A stretch of 64,000 bases of DNA from Combretum micranthum (GCA_024138025.1 JAMXBD010001038.1:1-64000); one strand, 5' to 3'. Shown: positions 23,396 to 35,110, counted from the stretch's first letter. The notes: a model not told the origin generated them from the letters alone. Made by a program: numbers and translations.

Positions 23396-23987
23396 ATCTA
23401 AAATTAGGGCTTTTTTATTCTAATCCGAAAAACAAATTACAACTATTAATTAGTTGTCATTAACATAAAAATAGCTGTCATTACCGTTAGATTTGAACGT
23501 TAAACAACGAAAATCTCGGATTTTGCTTTTTTCCGGAAGCTAAAAAAGAGTTTTTTTTAATTTTCGAATTCAAATTTGAAACCCTTTCTCTTGATGAAAA
23601 CAACAAAATTTTATACCAATATAAACTACTCCGCGCCTATTTTCAAAATATGTATTTATTTTGTAAAAAACGGGTTTGAAAAAGGGTCAAAAATAGACCT
23701 GAAAACGCCCCATCGGCGGCCGGAGGTAGGAGACGATGAACAGTTTTTTTTTTTTTTTTTTACAAATTTTCAAAATTATTATACTATATTAATTATCCAT
23801 ATTACATCTATTGTATTTATTTCTATTAAATTGATTCATTATTTATTTTTTATTTATTTTTTATTATTATTATTTTTTTTTATTCCTAACTTTAACATTT
23901 ATAATTTGCAAAATTCAATTATTCTAATTATGTATATACTAACCTAAGTATTTATTTTGACAAAAAATTCAAAATGAGATGTCTACA

Positions 23988-23992
23988 AGAAG
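23988..23992. repeat. Target-site duplication AGAAG (right)
   Basis: Directly follows the LTR end TCTACA; identical to 8301-8305. Confidence 0.9.
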
Positions 23993-26126
23993 TACAGGTA
24001 ATTAAAGACATGTCTTTTCAACGATTAATTAAAACTTAAAGGGCTTTCATAATATAAAGTTATTCATAATTGCTAAATGAAATTTATTTTCAACAAAGCA
24101 AATTAGTGAAAATGTTCACAAAATATTTTATTGGGTATTTTATATATTCATATGTATTTTGTTATTGAAATGCATCATTACTCAAGATCCTCCTAATATA
24201 CTTTTGCACTATCATGGACTCATTACAAGCTATAAATGTAGGAACTCGATACTAACATAAAGGATTGGATAAGCTCACCTATATGTGAACTGATTGTATT
24301 TTAAATCAAAACTAGCAGATATACATTTGTTACATGGGTGCTCAAAACATAATATTAGAAAAAAAAAATTGATAGAAAGGGTTTATTGAAATTTAATTGA
24401 AGAAAAAGTAAGAATAGTTATTTTTTGAAAAAGATGCGTAATTTAGAAAGAAATACTTGAGTCAGATTGTTTAATTTGCTTAGGTACTATCAACAAATCC
24501 TAGCATAGAAGGGTAGCCCTAGGGGCAACGGCATGGCTAGCCCTCCGACCCAAATATCTTTTTAGTGCTCATCACCACAATTCTACAAATCTATTACTAT
24601 TTATATCATTATTCATAGATCTATTACTACATATATCAAATTTAGAAACATTTTGTCATTCTCGTTATTGCCGATCCATCCACTCTACATTTCTATCACT
24701 ATTAATCGCATCTATTGGTTCTGACGATTCAAGAGATCAAGCTAATATTGTTTGTCGATAATATTTGAATAAGAAGATACTTTTTATGTGTCCTTTTATA
24801 TTTTTATTTCTATCCTTTATATGGGGATATGTTATCCTTTCATGGAATTTTATTCACTCGCCAATAATATAGGTTTCATTCTTTTAGGAAAATCAACAGT
24901 GTCCCTTATGCAAGACATTTTTACTTTAGAAGAGATATACAATTTGTACAATTAGGTCAATGTATCCCTAACTTTTCATTTATCGTTTTTCTTATATTGA
25001 TATGTATAATTGATGTAATTCTTTTCTAGTGAATGAAATTCATCATTATTAGCAAAAGAAAAGTGTTTTAAAGGGATTAGTTTTTTCTTTAAGGAAAGGA
25101 GTTTTATAGTAACTACTTTACATATATAATTGTAATGGGTTTAATAAAATAAAATTAAATAATTAAATCTAAAAACATCAAATGAGTGGTTTAGTTGTGC
25201 TTTAGTTTTAATAGTATAAACACTTAGTTGTGTTTTAGTTTTAATAGTATAGATACTAATAAATTTGCTTATAAATCACATGTCAGATATAAAATATATT
25301 ACATGCAATATTACATTTGATTTTCCATTTGTCAATGGCCCATCTTAGATTATGAACCCATCCGGGCCCAACCCAATGCATTGACGAGTTGAGTATACCA
25401 AAAAAGCCTAAACTCCAATGTTAATAAGAACCACCTAGCCACATAATTGGATTTATCAAATCACTCGATCACTTTTGTCCCACTGATTGCTTAGCCTAAG
25501 TGGTTTGGTCAACTTTGGCATGCGCATAGTGGAAACATGGTCTCTTCCTTATGATCTCCGCAACTACCTCTATTCGTTCACTTGCGATCACCTATAAATA
25601 CTCATTACCTGAAAATAAGTAAATGACCCATTCAACCATTTTCTTATGCTTGAATTACAGATTTATTATGATAGATTCTAACTTAAGCATGATCCAAGCC
25701 AACTCCTTAAAATCCAACCTTTATTAGATTCAAGTAGGAACCACCTTTAAAGGAGTGCTAAATCTACTTTAAAGGATATAATTTATTTATTAAAAATAAA
25801 ATTGCACAGATTGTCAAATCATTGTAAATGATTTTGTATTTAGATGATTTTTTTTAAAGGATCATGTGTTGCATCCTTTAATTTTGATTCTGAAAAATAT
25901 TAAGAAAGCAACCAGTGAGCCCAAGAATGTGTGTCATGCGGTATAAATAAACGATATTTCAACACATTATATTATTTTTTATATGCAACGTTAATAATTA
26001 CAATCAACCATGTGAAGAGTCCCAAGAAGAGAAAAGCATTGTTAAAATAATTCCAAATAGCTTATTTATCAGAATCTATAACTTGAAAACTCGATACACA
26101 TATTTCATAATATTGATGTGATCACA
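23993..26126. other. Intergenic DNA, no gene recognised
   Basis: AT-rich, without ORFs of recognisable content or terminal repeats. It lies between the Tat element and the 3' end of the PEBP gene. An AATAAG-like motif on the minus strand near 26060-26067 could serve the PEBP transcript as a polyadenylation signal. Confidence 0.5.
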
Positions 26127-27650
26127 TCAAAACACAGCAATCAGAACAGCTTCCCTCAAAACATGTCCTTCCACTGCATCCAACAGTTTCTCTTTCTTTA
26201 CCTGCCACACGCCATTCACAATCGAAAATATTATAACGAACACGAAGTCCGATTTATCACTATAAAACTAAATGCACCAATGAACAACGCCAAAATATAA
26301 AGTTCTTCTGTCAACTCTCATAAATCTTGTGTATAAATACTTAAAAAATTTTATAAATTATGATAATTTTCTTATAAACTTCAATTTCCTTTCTTGGTGT
26401 TTAAATATCTCATAAATGAAAATTCATTTCATTAAAACTAATAGGCGTCATAGCTGTGGTCAATATGAAAAAAAAAAAAAAAAAGTTTTTTGTTATGAGG
26501 GTGTGGACAATTTTTATTGCTACAGGAAGAGGAGAAGAAGTGCTATGAGTTATGTTACATTAACGAGAGAAAAAAGGGAAAATGGAGTATTAGATAAAAA
26601 AAAAAAACTGCTATAATAAATAAATAATAAATTTACAACTTTATTTTCTAAAGAAAGCCACAATAATATTTCATCACAATTTTATTTTTTAAGAAGAATT
26701 ATTATAATATTTTTACTTGATAGCGGATCAATAAAACAAAAAAAAAAAAAAAAGAACCACAACACTGTCAATATGTTTAGTTCATTAGAATTGAATAAGA
26801 CTAGAAAAATAAATAATAATTTTTTATTTTATAATTAAAAGTATTATCTAATCAAAACATAATTTTTTTAACATCCTTATTTATTCGTATTATATAAAAT
26901 TCAAGAAGTTTTCGTAAATCAAACAAATACACATATATTCAGTAAAAATAAAACATAAATATTGACTCCATTTCACTCCACCATAAGTAATCCAAACCTA
27001 TGAATACAAAAATTGATTTTTTAAAATATTATTATTTAAATAAAAAATTAATAAATTGAAATCCTCTTATCGCTGTACTGTACTTTATAATAATAAAAAT
27101 TATGTCACCGCCTTATCCTTCCCATATATTCCATTTCATGGTATTGCTTCATCCATTCATCGAAAAAGTGCATCAAAAGTGCGTCGTTTCCATAAAATCT
27201 ATATGCAAAAGCATTATTAGAACCAACCTTGTGACCAAGGTGCATCTCATCATCCAAAGCAAAGAGCTTAAACTCAAACCGGTGGCCGTGCGAGGGCAAC
27301 ATCGGTGCGCGCCAACCGGGGACCTTATGATCATTATTTCCTTCCTGGATTTTGGCATAATCACCACCCATTTCCTCTCCCTTTCCAGAGAAACCCTCCG
27401 GCAACCCCTTGACGGTAGGGGGTATATTAGCCACAACCCAACAAGTCCATGGCACGATGGGACCATTGGGATCAGGAGCATCAATGTCCTGCACCACCAA
27501 CGCAAGGCTCTTAGTTCCTTCAGGAACGTTGTACCACTCTAACGGTGGTGAAACGCTCTTCAAAGCACCTTGTCCCTCGTCCGTGTACTTCCTAGGTAGT
27601 TTTCCATCATGGCCTATGGTAGGTGACACCAATCTGAACTCGTCTGCCAT
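26127..27650 (-). CDS. PEBP-family protein, YbhB/Raf-kinase-inhibitor-like (two exons)
   Basis: Exon 1 is 27228-27650 (ATG at 27650-27648, 141 codons). The intron is 26202-27227. Exon 2 is 26127-26201 (24 codons plus TGA). Exon 1 has the PEBP ligand-pocket motif DIDAPDP (residues 55-61) after SPPLEWYNVPEGT, the GNNDHKVPGW segment (104-113) and GHRFEFKLFALD (122-133). Exon 2 begins VKKEKLLDAVEGHVLREAV and supplies the family's C-terminal helix. Without it the open frame runs into intron and gives an unrelated tail. The spliced protein has 165 residues, close to the plant At5g01300-type proteins. These are soluble anion/phospholipid-headgroup-binding proteins of uncertain role, distinct from the FT/TFL1 flowering group. 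The family Gly in GHVLGEA is Arg here. It is the only host gene in the window. Splice sites are inferred from sequence alone. Confidence 0.9.
26202..27227 (-). other. Intron of the PEBP gene
   Basis: Donor AAG|GTTGGT at 27228/27227, acceptor GTGTGGCAG|GTAAAG at 26202/26201, phase 0, 1,026 bp, AT-rich. Skipping the donor would extend exon 1 by 40 codons of intron-encoded sequence to a TGA at 27105. Confidence 0.8.
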
Positions 27651-27728
27651 TTTTTCCTTTTTTTGCTACTGATCACTAACTTGTTTGATGCTAATACGAG
27701 TTTGTGTTGAATTGTTCGTCCTTGGTAG

Positions 27729-27734
27729 CACGTG
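27729..27734 (-). promoter_or_regulatory. G-box/ABRE-like element upstream of PEBP gene
   Basis: CACGTG, 79 bases upstream of the ATG, in the context GACACGTGC on the minus strand. A second CACGTG is at 27832-27837. bZIP and bHLH factors bind such sites, and paired ABREs often mean abscisic-acid or seed-stage expression. The regulation is inferred. Confidence 0.5.
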
Positions 27735-27831
27735 TCTTAGCTTGTGGAGGGATTTTTATGTTGCGTTGGGATGAAGCTACGTGCTGGTTGAAGAAGGTAC
27801 GAGAGTGAGGGCAGAGAGACGCGTGGGCTGA

Positions 27832-27837
27832 CACGTG
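27832..27837 (+). promoter_or_regulatory. Second G-box/ABRE-like element upstream of PEBP gene
   Basis: GACACGTGG on the plus strand, about 180 bases upstream of the PEBP ATG; the flanking bases fit an ABRE core (ACACGTGG). Confidence 0.5.
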
Positions 27838-28452
27838 GAGATTGTCGGAAATGTCTAGAATGATGAAGAGTCAGAAGAGCTAAAAGTGAAGAATTATTCT
27901 CGTTTGGAATAACAAGGATGTAAGTAGACCACCGCGTCGGCCGGAACCGGGCATGGAGCTAGCGGCTCAAGGGTGTGGTGAGATCTGGTCTGGACCGATT
28001 CGGGTCTTCCACAGATCGGGTCGACATTTCACGCTCAGTCGGGAGGGTCGGGTCACTGTCAAAGCCGGTACCTTGAGCTATAAGGAAAGAATTATAATTT
28101 TGGAAAATAACAAATCCTGAACTTTTGTACCCTCGTTCGGAAAAAATATAAGGAAGAAAAAACTTTTGTAACAAAATATAAATTAAAAAAAAAACTCTTA
28201 ACAATATACTTGTACAATGAGATGCTAATCCAAAATTTAAAATGTCATAAATGGAAATCGATGATTTAAGAATAGGAATAAATTATGATACCAAAAGCTA
28301 GATAAATCTTCTTGAAATAAAAAGTATATAAAATGGTAATAATTTTATAACATAGTGGCATCGACTAAATATCTCAAGTGAGAGATACCGGATTTAAATC
28401 TTCCTCTACCATTGTAATAGCCAAAAATAAATATATAAAGTAAAATAATAAT
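27838..28452. other. Upstream region of PEBP gene, no further gene recognised
   Basis: 27930-28075 is unusually GC-rich for the window (GGTCGGGTC-like words) and may be part of the gene's promoter or a small repeat. 28340-28430 has a tRNA-like word (see findings). No coding sequence seen. Confidence 0.45.
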
Positions 28453-29195
28453 TTTCAAATTAGACATCATCAAGGATCGGTTTTGAACCGGAAACTTGCT
28501 TGAGGATGCCGGATTTGAACCGGCGAAGGACCTATCGATTTTAGCGGGTCTTTAGGGTTCTATCCCTATAAACTGCATGATCCAGTGGTTTTAGAATCGC
28601 CGATTCAAAAATCGATCAAGAACCGACAAAACTAGCAGTTCTACGCCGTAAAAATTATAAAAAAAAATAAATAAAAGAAATTTATAAAATAATTACAATT
28701 AAAAAAATATTTAAAACTATTTTTGCATGAATAATAAAAAATTTATTTCCTATTCATAATATTTGATGTGTTATTATTAATAACACAAGTAATAAATATA
28801 TTTGAAATCATATATTGTTAAATTTATGTAGATTTCTAACCAAAGTAGACTTTCTTTCTTAATAACTTGTGACTTTTTTTTATGTTGTTAGGACTTATTT
28901 GTATCTTGAATTTTTTATAGTGTCACATTTGCTAATATAACAACTAAAAAAATACAAGTGATTGCATATAAAAAAATACGTGATTGTATATAAATAAATA
29001 CATAATTGTAAATTTCTTTTTAACTAATGTTATGAATAATTATTGAAAGGCTCAATGTTATTTCAAGTTAAAAATTTATTTTGGATTTTTTGTTACTTAA
29101 ATTAAGTGAATTATTTAATTAATTTTCTTTTTATTTTACGGTTCTTGGTTCCTCTACAATCGAAACTGAACCATGAAAACCAAGAACTGGACTGG

Positions 29196-29200
29196 CTCCC
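29196..29200. repeat. Target-site duplication CTCCC (left)
   Basis: Directly before the Athila LTR at 29201; repeated at 42031-42035. Confidence 0.9.
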
Positions 29201-30854
29201 TGATGAACTCATATTTTACATATATTTTGTGGATAAAATTTTTTTACAGATTTGATAGCAATCAAGTGGAATTTGTATTTATAAGTGTAAATTTGTGAAA
29301 TCAGGTCAACAAAGAAATAATGAGCAAATCCCAAAACAATTGGTTGAAGATCGACATGTACACCGGTTCAAAAGCATCCAACGCTGCCGGCGTAGAGGCT
29401 GTGTAGAACGACCACAGAACCCAATTCCTTAATGCAGGCTCGAACGCAGCCAATGTAGGGTTTGATGAAGCAAGGAACGCTGGCCTTCTGGGGTTCAACG
29501 CAGCCAGCATACGTTCCTGCGTATAATCCTATAGGAAATTTTGAATGATGATCTACACAGGCTAGATTTGAAGCAACACAGCCAGTGTTCATCAAGCGTA
29601 AGTTGAAAAGGCACTTTTCAAACAACGAACGCCGGCCAGATCCACATTTATGCAGGCGACGTACATTTTGTAACTGCCGGCGTACATCTATGTCAGTTTG
29701 TATTCTTCACGCAATTTTGCTATATTTAACAGTGTTTTTGAGAAAGCAAAAGAAGAGGAGAGACGCAAAAATATTCAGAAATATTAGTAAACAAAATGTT
29801 CTTGTTTGCTTTTCTTTTAGGGCACTAAGACCCTAATGTTCTAGCAATTTAGAGTGGATTAGGGTTTAGCTACAATCAAGCGTTGCCTACAATTGTGGGA
29901 TTTTGGATTTGGAAATTCCCATTTCTGAAAAGGAACCATTTTTAAGGTGTTTTCAATCTCTATTCTTTTATGTTTATGCTTGATTATATATTGAGAGGCA
30001 TGTTTTCATTATCAATTATGAATATGTATGAATGGATTTGATGATTTGATGCATGAATTGAATTGAGATTGGTGTTGATTATTTGGGAATTTGATTATCT
30101 TTGTTTGTAATCTGTTTAGTTTATGCCTGATCAACATAGATTAGATAGAAAGGATTAAAGATACCTGAGAAGGATTCAAATATCCGCACAAGCAAAACTT
30201 ACGTTTTTGAATATGATTTGTCATAGAGATATGTAAATCCGTGATAGAACTTGAGAATTCATTAATCTTTATGCGGTTAAGGTTACAAATTTGGGTCACT
30301 TAACGGTGCTTGTTTTGTATTCTTAAATAGAATAGTAATTTTGGTGAGAGCAAAATGCTATTAACCTGAAATCATAGATAAATTATCTTGATAGGATAGT
30401 CTATGCTATGAAAGATTTTGTTACATCGAGAGGTGAACAATTCTTAGATGAATTTGATCAAATCCCAAGTAATCAATGTTATATATCAATTTAAAGCATG
30501 AGTCATTTCACATGAGAATAGAAATACATCATTCATATACCATCTGTATCTCCTAAACCTAAATCCCTCGTTATAGTTGCTGGAACATATGGTTTTAGCT
30601 CTTGATAAATCATTTGAAATCTAGTTTTTAATATAGATCAACATAGATTAATTACACATATAAAAAATCAATTGCTTAGATTAGGGTAAAAGTTTAATTC
30701 TAGTAATTAGCCAATAGCTCCCTGTGGATACGACTTGGACTTTCCAGAAAATACTGCTTTGTACCCGGTGATTTTGCTGACCGGTTAAGTAATCCACTCA
30801 TGTTTGAAATTAAAATCTTTAGAATATTGAGAAGTGTGGTTTACTACAGTTTCA
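29201..30854 (+). repeat. 5' LTR of Athila element
   Basis: Starts TGATGAACTC and ends CAGTTTCA. Contains two GCCGGCGTA words (29386, 29676), a likely TATA box at 29721-29728 (TATATTTA), and a long low-GC downstream half. Small ORFs here are repeated in the other LTR and are not genes. Confidence 0.92.
29721..29728 (+). promoter_or_regulatory. Possible TATA box of Athila LTR
   Basis: TATATTTA, 520 bases into the LTR, after the GC-richer U3 part; conserved in the 3' LTR at 40897-40904. Assigned by position and sequence only. Confidence 0.4.
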
Positions 30855-30857
30855 ATT

Positions 30858-30876
30858 TGGCGCCGTTGCCGGGGAG
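30858..30876 (+). promoter_or_regulatory. Primer binding site (tRNA-Asp type)
   Basis: TGGCGCCGTTGCCGGGGAG, three bases after the LTR end. It complements the CCCCGGCAACGGCGCCA end of plant tRNA-Asp, the usual Athila primer. Confidence 0.9.
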
Positions 30877-30977
30877 CTTCGATTGCTAATATTAGAATAG
30901 GATTTATACCCTTGGACTAAGCGTATTCTCTAAAATTAAAAAAAAAAAATAGTTTACCTTGATTCGTGTATTCTTGT

Positions 30978-32600
30978 ATGTCAGGTGAACACGTCCAAGA
31001 TTTACCCTACGACCCTGAGATTGATCGGACTTATCACTGCCGACTAAGAGAAAGACAAGCAGATAATACGAGAGCAATGGAAAGAAACCAGCAAGAAATT
31101 AATCCCCCACCAGTCAATGAGCGACAGAATGAAAATCCTCCTATTGGGCAGCAACAATTGCCTGTTCTAGCTCCAGGAAATGAGGTTCACAGACCAATGT
31201 GGGAACTATTCATGCCCACAGTTGATGGAGTTGCACCATCTATTGAGTGGCCTGCTATTCAAGCCAATAATTTTGAATTAAAGCCATCACTGATACAAAT
31301 GGTGCAAGGAGATCAATTTGGAGGAAGCAGTTTTGATAACCCCCATGATCATCTGAAGAATTTCTTGCAGATATGTTATACAATCAAGAGTAATGGGGTC
31401 TCCACTGATGCAATTCGCCTTCGATTATTCCCTTTCTCATTAAGGGATAAGGCAAGAAGTTGGCTAAATTCATTACCTCCACATTCTCTTACTAATTGGG
31501 ATCAGTTGGCACAACAGTTTCTGGAACAATTTTTTCCTCCAACAAAACGATCTCAATTGAGGAATGAAATCTTTTCCTTTCGGCAATATGAAGGTGAAGC
31601 CTATATGAAGTATGGGAAGATTTAAGGAGCTTCTAGACGTTGTCCTCATCATGGAATCTCTCTTCATGATCAAATGAGAATTTTCTACACATCTTGGAGA
31701 TTCCTTGAAGACAATGATTGATGCAACAGCAGGTGGCAGTTTGATGTATAAAAGTGCTCCTGAGGCCTATGATCTGATTAATGGGTTGGCTCGTACTACG
31801 TTTCACTGGCATAATGAACGGAACAAACCAAAACCGGTTAGTGCCATTTATGAATCGGAGACGGTTTCCAAATTACAACAACAAGTGGATTCACTTACAC
31901 AGATGAAACACATGCAACCTATGTCAGGAGCTGGACCAAGTCATAAGCCACACATGAACATGATCTCTTATGATGATCCTCACATGAGCTATTTGGAGTA
32001 CCCTGTGGAAGATTTTGCTTCATATTCTGGTAATGTGCAAGCTAACTATGTTAATCAATATGACAGGAATGCTAGGAATTAAATCCATACTCCAACACTT
32101 ATAATCCTGGATTGAGGGATCATCCAAACTTTCGATGGAGCAATCAAAATGCACCTAGAGCATTACCGCCACCACAAATGATGCCTCAACAACATTCCCA
32201 ACCACAAAAGGAGAAGGATAAGACAGTTGAGCTTTTGCAAGAAGTGTTGAAACAACAATCAAATCAAGCTTCCATTATTTTGGATTTGCAAACTCAGTTA
32301 GCTCAGTTGTCTGAAGCATCTAGGCACCGACCTCAAGGTACTCTTCCAAGTACCACTGACAAAAATCCGAAAGAAGATGTGAAGGTAATCACTCTCCGAA
32401 GTGGAAAAGAAATTACTAAGAGTAATGAAGGAAGAAATCAAGATGGGAAAAAGACTGATGAGGAACAGAAAGGAAAGATGATTGATGACCAAAGCACTGG
32501 AAGGCATGAGGAAAATGATGAGAAGGTATCTGACACCTATACTAATATACCCTCATCAAGTAATGAAAAAAGGAAGAGAAAAGAGGAAGATAGTATGCCA
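30978..32600 (+). pseudogene. Gag of Athila element
   Basis: Starts at ATG 30978 (MSGEHVQDLPYDPEIDRT). The first frame, to 31625, holds the Athila-type gag core: MWELFMPTVDG, FGGSSFDNPHDHLKNFLQIC, LFPFSLRDKARSWLNSLPP and WDQLAQQFLEQFFPP. A frameshift after EAYMKYG truncates it. The next frame (31705-32082) carries SLKTMIDATAGGSLMYK and the YESETVSKLQQQVDSL coil. The Gln/Pro-rich tail with NYNPGLRDHPNFRWSNQN continues from about 32098. No CCHC knuckle is visible, which is usual for Athila gag. At least two indels. Confidence 0.85.
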
Positions 32601-33278
32601 CGAAAGCCAGAAATGAAGCCGTATGTTCCACCCATTCCTTTTCCTGGAAGATTGAAGCAGCAAAAACTGGATCATCAATTTGAGAAGTTTTTAGAAGTCT
32701 TCAAGAAGTTGCACATTAATATTCCTTTCATGGATGCACTTGAATCCATGCCATCTTATGCAAAGTTCATGAAGGATATTCTTACAAAGAAAAGACGCCT
32801 AGCTGAACATGAGACAGTTATGCTCACTCATGAGTGTTCAGTTATTCTTCAGAACAAGATGCCTCCAAAGTTAAAGGATCCGGGTAGTTTCACTATTCCT
32901 TGTATCATTGGTGAATCATACTTTGATAAGGCACTTTGCGATCTAGGAGCAAGCATAAATCTCATGCCATTCTCAATCTTTAAGAAATTGGGTCTAGGAG
33001 ATTGCAAACCAACTACGGTGTCTTTACAACTGGCTGACAGAAGCATTAAGCATCCAAGAGGAATAGTGGAGGATGTTTTGGTCAAGGTGGATAGATTTTT
33101 ATTTCCAGCCGATTTCATTGTTCTTGATATGGCTGAAGACCGGGAGATTCCTCTAATTTTGGGAAGACCTTTCTTGGCTACTGGACAAGCCTTAATTGAT
33201 GTAGCACAAGGAAAACTGACACTACGGCTATGGATGAGCAAGTCACATTTGATGTATTTCGATCTCTCAAACATTTAG
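32601..33278 (+). pseudogene. Protease region of Athila gag-pol
   Basis: A conserved approach (PYVPPIPFPGRLKQQK, YAKFMKDILTKKRR) leads to the retropepsin core. It has SFTIPCIIG, active site CDLGASINLMP (about 32937-32970), LQLADRSIKHPRGIVEDVLV, and ILGRPFLATGQALIDV. The DLGA active site instead of DTGA is normal in Athila. The frame shifts about 33225, after KLTLR. The linker then continues at 33230-33634 (VTFDVFRSLKH). Confidence 0.85.
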
Positions 33279-34740
33279 CTGGTAATGATACTTGCTTTCA
33301 TCTTGATACTATTGATCAATTGACTCAGGAATACAGCATGGATAATTCTGAGATGGGTGAGTTTCCCAAGCATGTGTTTTCACATGAATGGAGTGATGAT
33401 GAGCTTAATTTCACTCCTGAGGAAGATGACTTGCTACTGAGTATGGATGAGTGTGACAGCCCTAATGAGGAAGTAGATAATCACTTGATGGATGAAGTTG
33501 CTGGAGTTTGGATAAAATCACCTCAGTTTGAGCCTTTAGAGGCTAGTACAAAGAAGTTGAGTCCATCCATACAAGAACCACCTCAACTTGAGTTGAAACA
33601 GCTTCCTAGTCACCTTAAGTATGTTTTTAGGTGAAATAATACACTCCCAGTTATTATTTTCTGTGGAGTTATCATCTGAACAAGAACACAAGTTGATTGA
33701 AGTGCTTAAAAGACATAAGGAAGCGATTGGGTGGACAATTGCAGATATTCATGGAATCCATCCGTCTGTCTGTACTCATCGGATCCTCATGGAAGCTGAA
33801 TGTAAGCCGACAGTCCAACCAGAGAAGACTCAACCCTACTTTGAAAGAAGTTGTAAAGAAGGAGGTATTAAAGTTGCTTGATGCTGGTATCATATATCCA
33901 ATCTCTGACAGTAAGTGGGTGAGTCCTACTCAAGTGGTACCTAAGAAAGGGGGGTGACAGTTGTGAACAATGAAAAGAACGAGTTAATACCTACCCGGAC
34001 TGTGACTGGATGGAGGGTGTGCATCGATTATCGAAAGTTGAATGATGCCACCCGTAAAGATCATTTTCCTCTTCCCTTCATAGACCAAATGCTAGAGAGG
34101 CTAGCTGGGCATGAATATTATTGTTTCTTGGATATTCGGGCTATAATCAAATCCCAATAGCACCGGAAGATCAAGAAAAGACGACATTCACCTGTCCTTA
34201 CGGTACGTTTGCATTCAGACGTATGCCCTTTGGTTTACAATGCACCAGCAACATTTCAAAGGTGTATGATGGCATTATTCTCAGATATGATTGAAAAATT
34301 TATTGAAGTTTTCATGGATGACTTTTCTGTTTATGGAGCTTCATTTGAAACTTGTTTGGAGAATTTGTCATTTGTGCTCAAGCGATGCAAAGACACTCAT
34401 CTGGTTTTAAATTGGGAGAAGTGTCATTTCATGGTGAAAGAAGGAATTGTGCTGGGTCATAAAATTTCTCAAAAGGGATAGAGGTAGACAAAGCTAAAGT
34501 TGAGGTGATCTCAAAGTTACCACCACCGGTAAATGTGAAAGGAATACGAAGTTTCCTTGGTCATGCAGGTTTCTACAGGAGGTTTATTAAAGATTTTTCA
34601 AAAATTTCACGACCTCTTTGTGCTTTATTAGAAAAGAATACTTCTTTTTCCTTTGATGATGCTTGTCTGGAAGCTTTTGAGCTTTTGAAAGAAAAATTGA
34701 CTACTACACCAGTAATTGTAGCACCAGATTGGGAGCTACC
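33279..34740 (+). pseudogene. Reverse transcriptase region of Athila pol
   Basis: Follows an acidic linker. Frames in order: IGWTIADIHGIHPSVCTHRI (33621-33881); NPTLKEVVKKEVLKLLDAG with WVSPTQVVPKKGG (33697-33957); GWRVCIDYRKLNDATRKDHF to CFLDI (33954-34160); then NAPATFQRCMMALFSDM and the catalytic FMDDFSVYG (34209-34481). Thumb at 34505 on: [18 protein letters not shown]. At motif A a deletion of about four bases removes the Gly-Tyr after the catalytic Asp and shifts the frame (near 34131). A base loss near 34480 shifts it again. Confidence 0.88.
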
Positions 34741-35110
34741 ATTTGAACTTATGTGCGATGCAAGCGATATGGCAGTAGGTGCAGTACTTGGTCAGAGAAG
34801 GAACCGAGTTTTTCAAGTAATTTACTACGCTAGCAAAATGATGAATGAAGCACAACGAAATTATGCTACCACAGAGAAAGAATTGCTGGCCGTGGTATTT
34901 GCTTGTGACAAATTCAGATCATATCTCATCGGTTCTAAGGTAATTGTCTATACTGATCACTCTGCACTTAAGTATTTATTAGCAAAATCAGATGCAAAGC
35001 CTAGGCTTATAAGGTGGATTTTGCTGTTACAAGAATTTGATATTGAAATTAGAGATAAGAAGGGAGTGGAGAATGTTGTTGCTGATCATCTTTCCAGAAT
35101 TGTTAATGAG
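34741..35110 (+). pseudogene. RNase H domain of Athila pol
   Basis: An intact-looking canonical Ty3/gypsy RNase H within an open frame: [15 protein letters not shown] (first Asp), [19 protein letters not shown] (Glu), [12 protein letters not shown] (Asp) and VVADHLSR (Asp). It gives a useful contrast to the decayed copy in the Tat element. Confidence 0.9.

Larger units (their letters stand above)
8306..23987 (-). mobile_element. Complete Ty3/gypsy retrotransposon, Tat/Ogre lineage
   Basis: A 15.7 kb element on the minus strand, bounded by near-identical LTRs of about 2.8 kb and a perfect 5-bp TSD. In transcription order it has the LTR, a PBS, a DUF7745-like ORF1, gag with a CHHC-type knuckle, protease, reverse transcriptase, a decayed RNase H, a second archaeal-type RNase H, integrase, a long 3' UTR with a minisatellite, a PPT and the LTR. 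An extra ORF before gag and the second RNase H are hallmarks of the plant Tat clade (Ogre, Retand and relatives). Reading frames are broken about a dozen times by single-base shifts, so it is not autonomous as written. LTR similarity argues for a recent insertion. Confidence 0.92.
21185..23987 (-). repeat. 5' LTR of Tat/Ogre element (2,803 bp)
   Basis: On the minus strand starts TGTAGACATC and ends GGCTCGACA; matches 8306-11121 almost throughout. TATA box CTATAAATAG at 23386-23395, GC-rich leader at about 23030-23290. This is the copy whose promoter would drive the element. Confidence 0.93.

Noticed and set aside
27105..27227. The 40-codon C-terminal tail of the uninterrupted PEBP ORF
   Set aside because: It does not resemble the family end, starts exactly at a GT donor after AAG, and the true C-terminal helix is encoded in phase at 26127-26201.
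27102..27672. Plus-strand ORFs over the PEBP gene
   Set aside because: They are antisense shadows of exon 1, which carries unmistakable PEBP motifs on the minus strand.
29585..29836. Cys/Arg-rich ORF in the Athila LTR (also 40734-41012)
   Set aside because: Repeated in both LTRs, in the promoter zone, without known motifs; read as non-coding LTR sequence.
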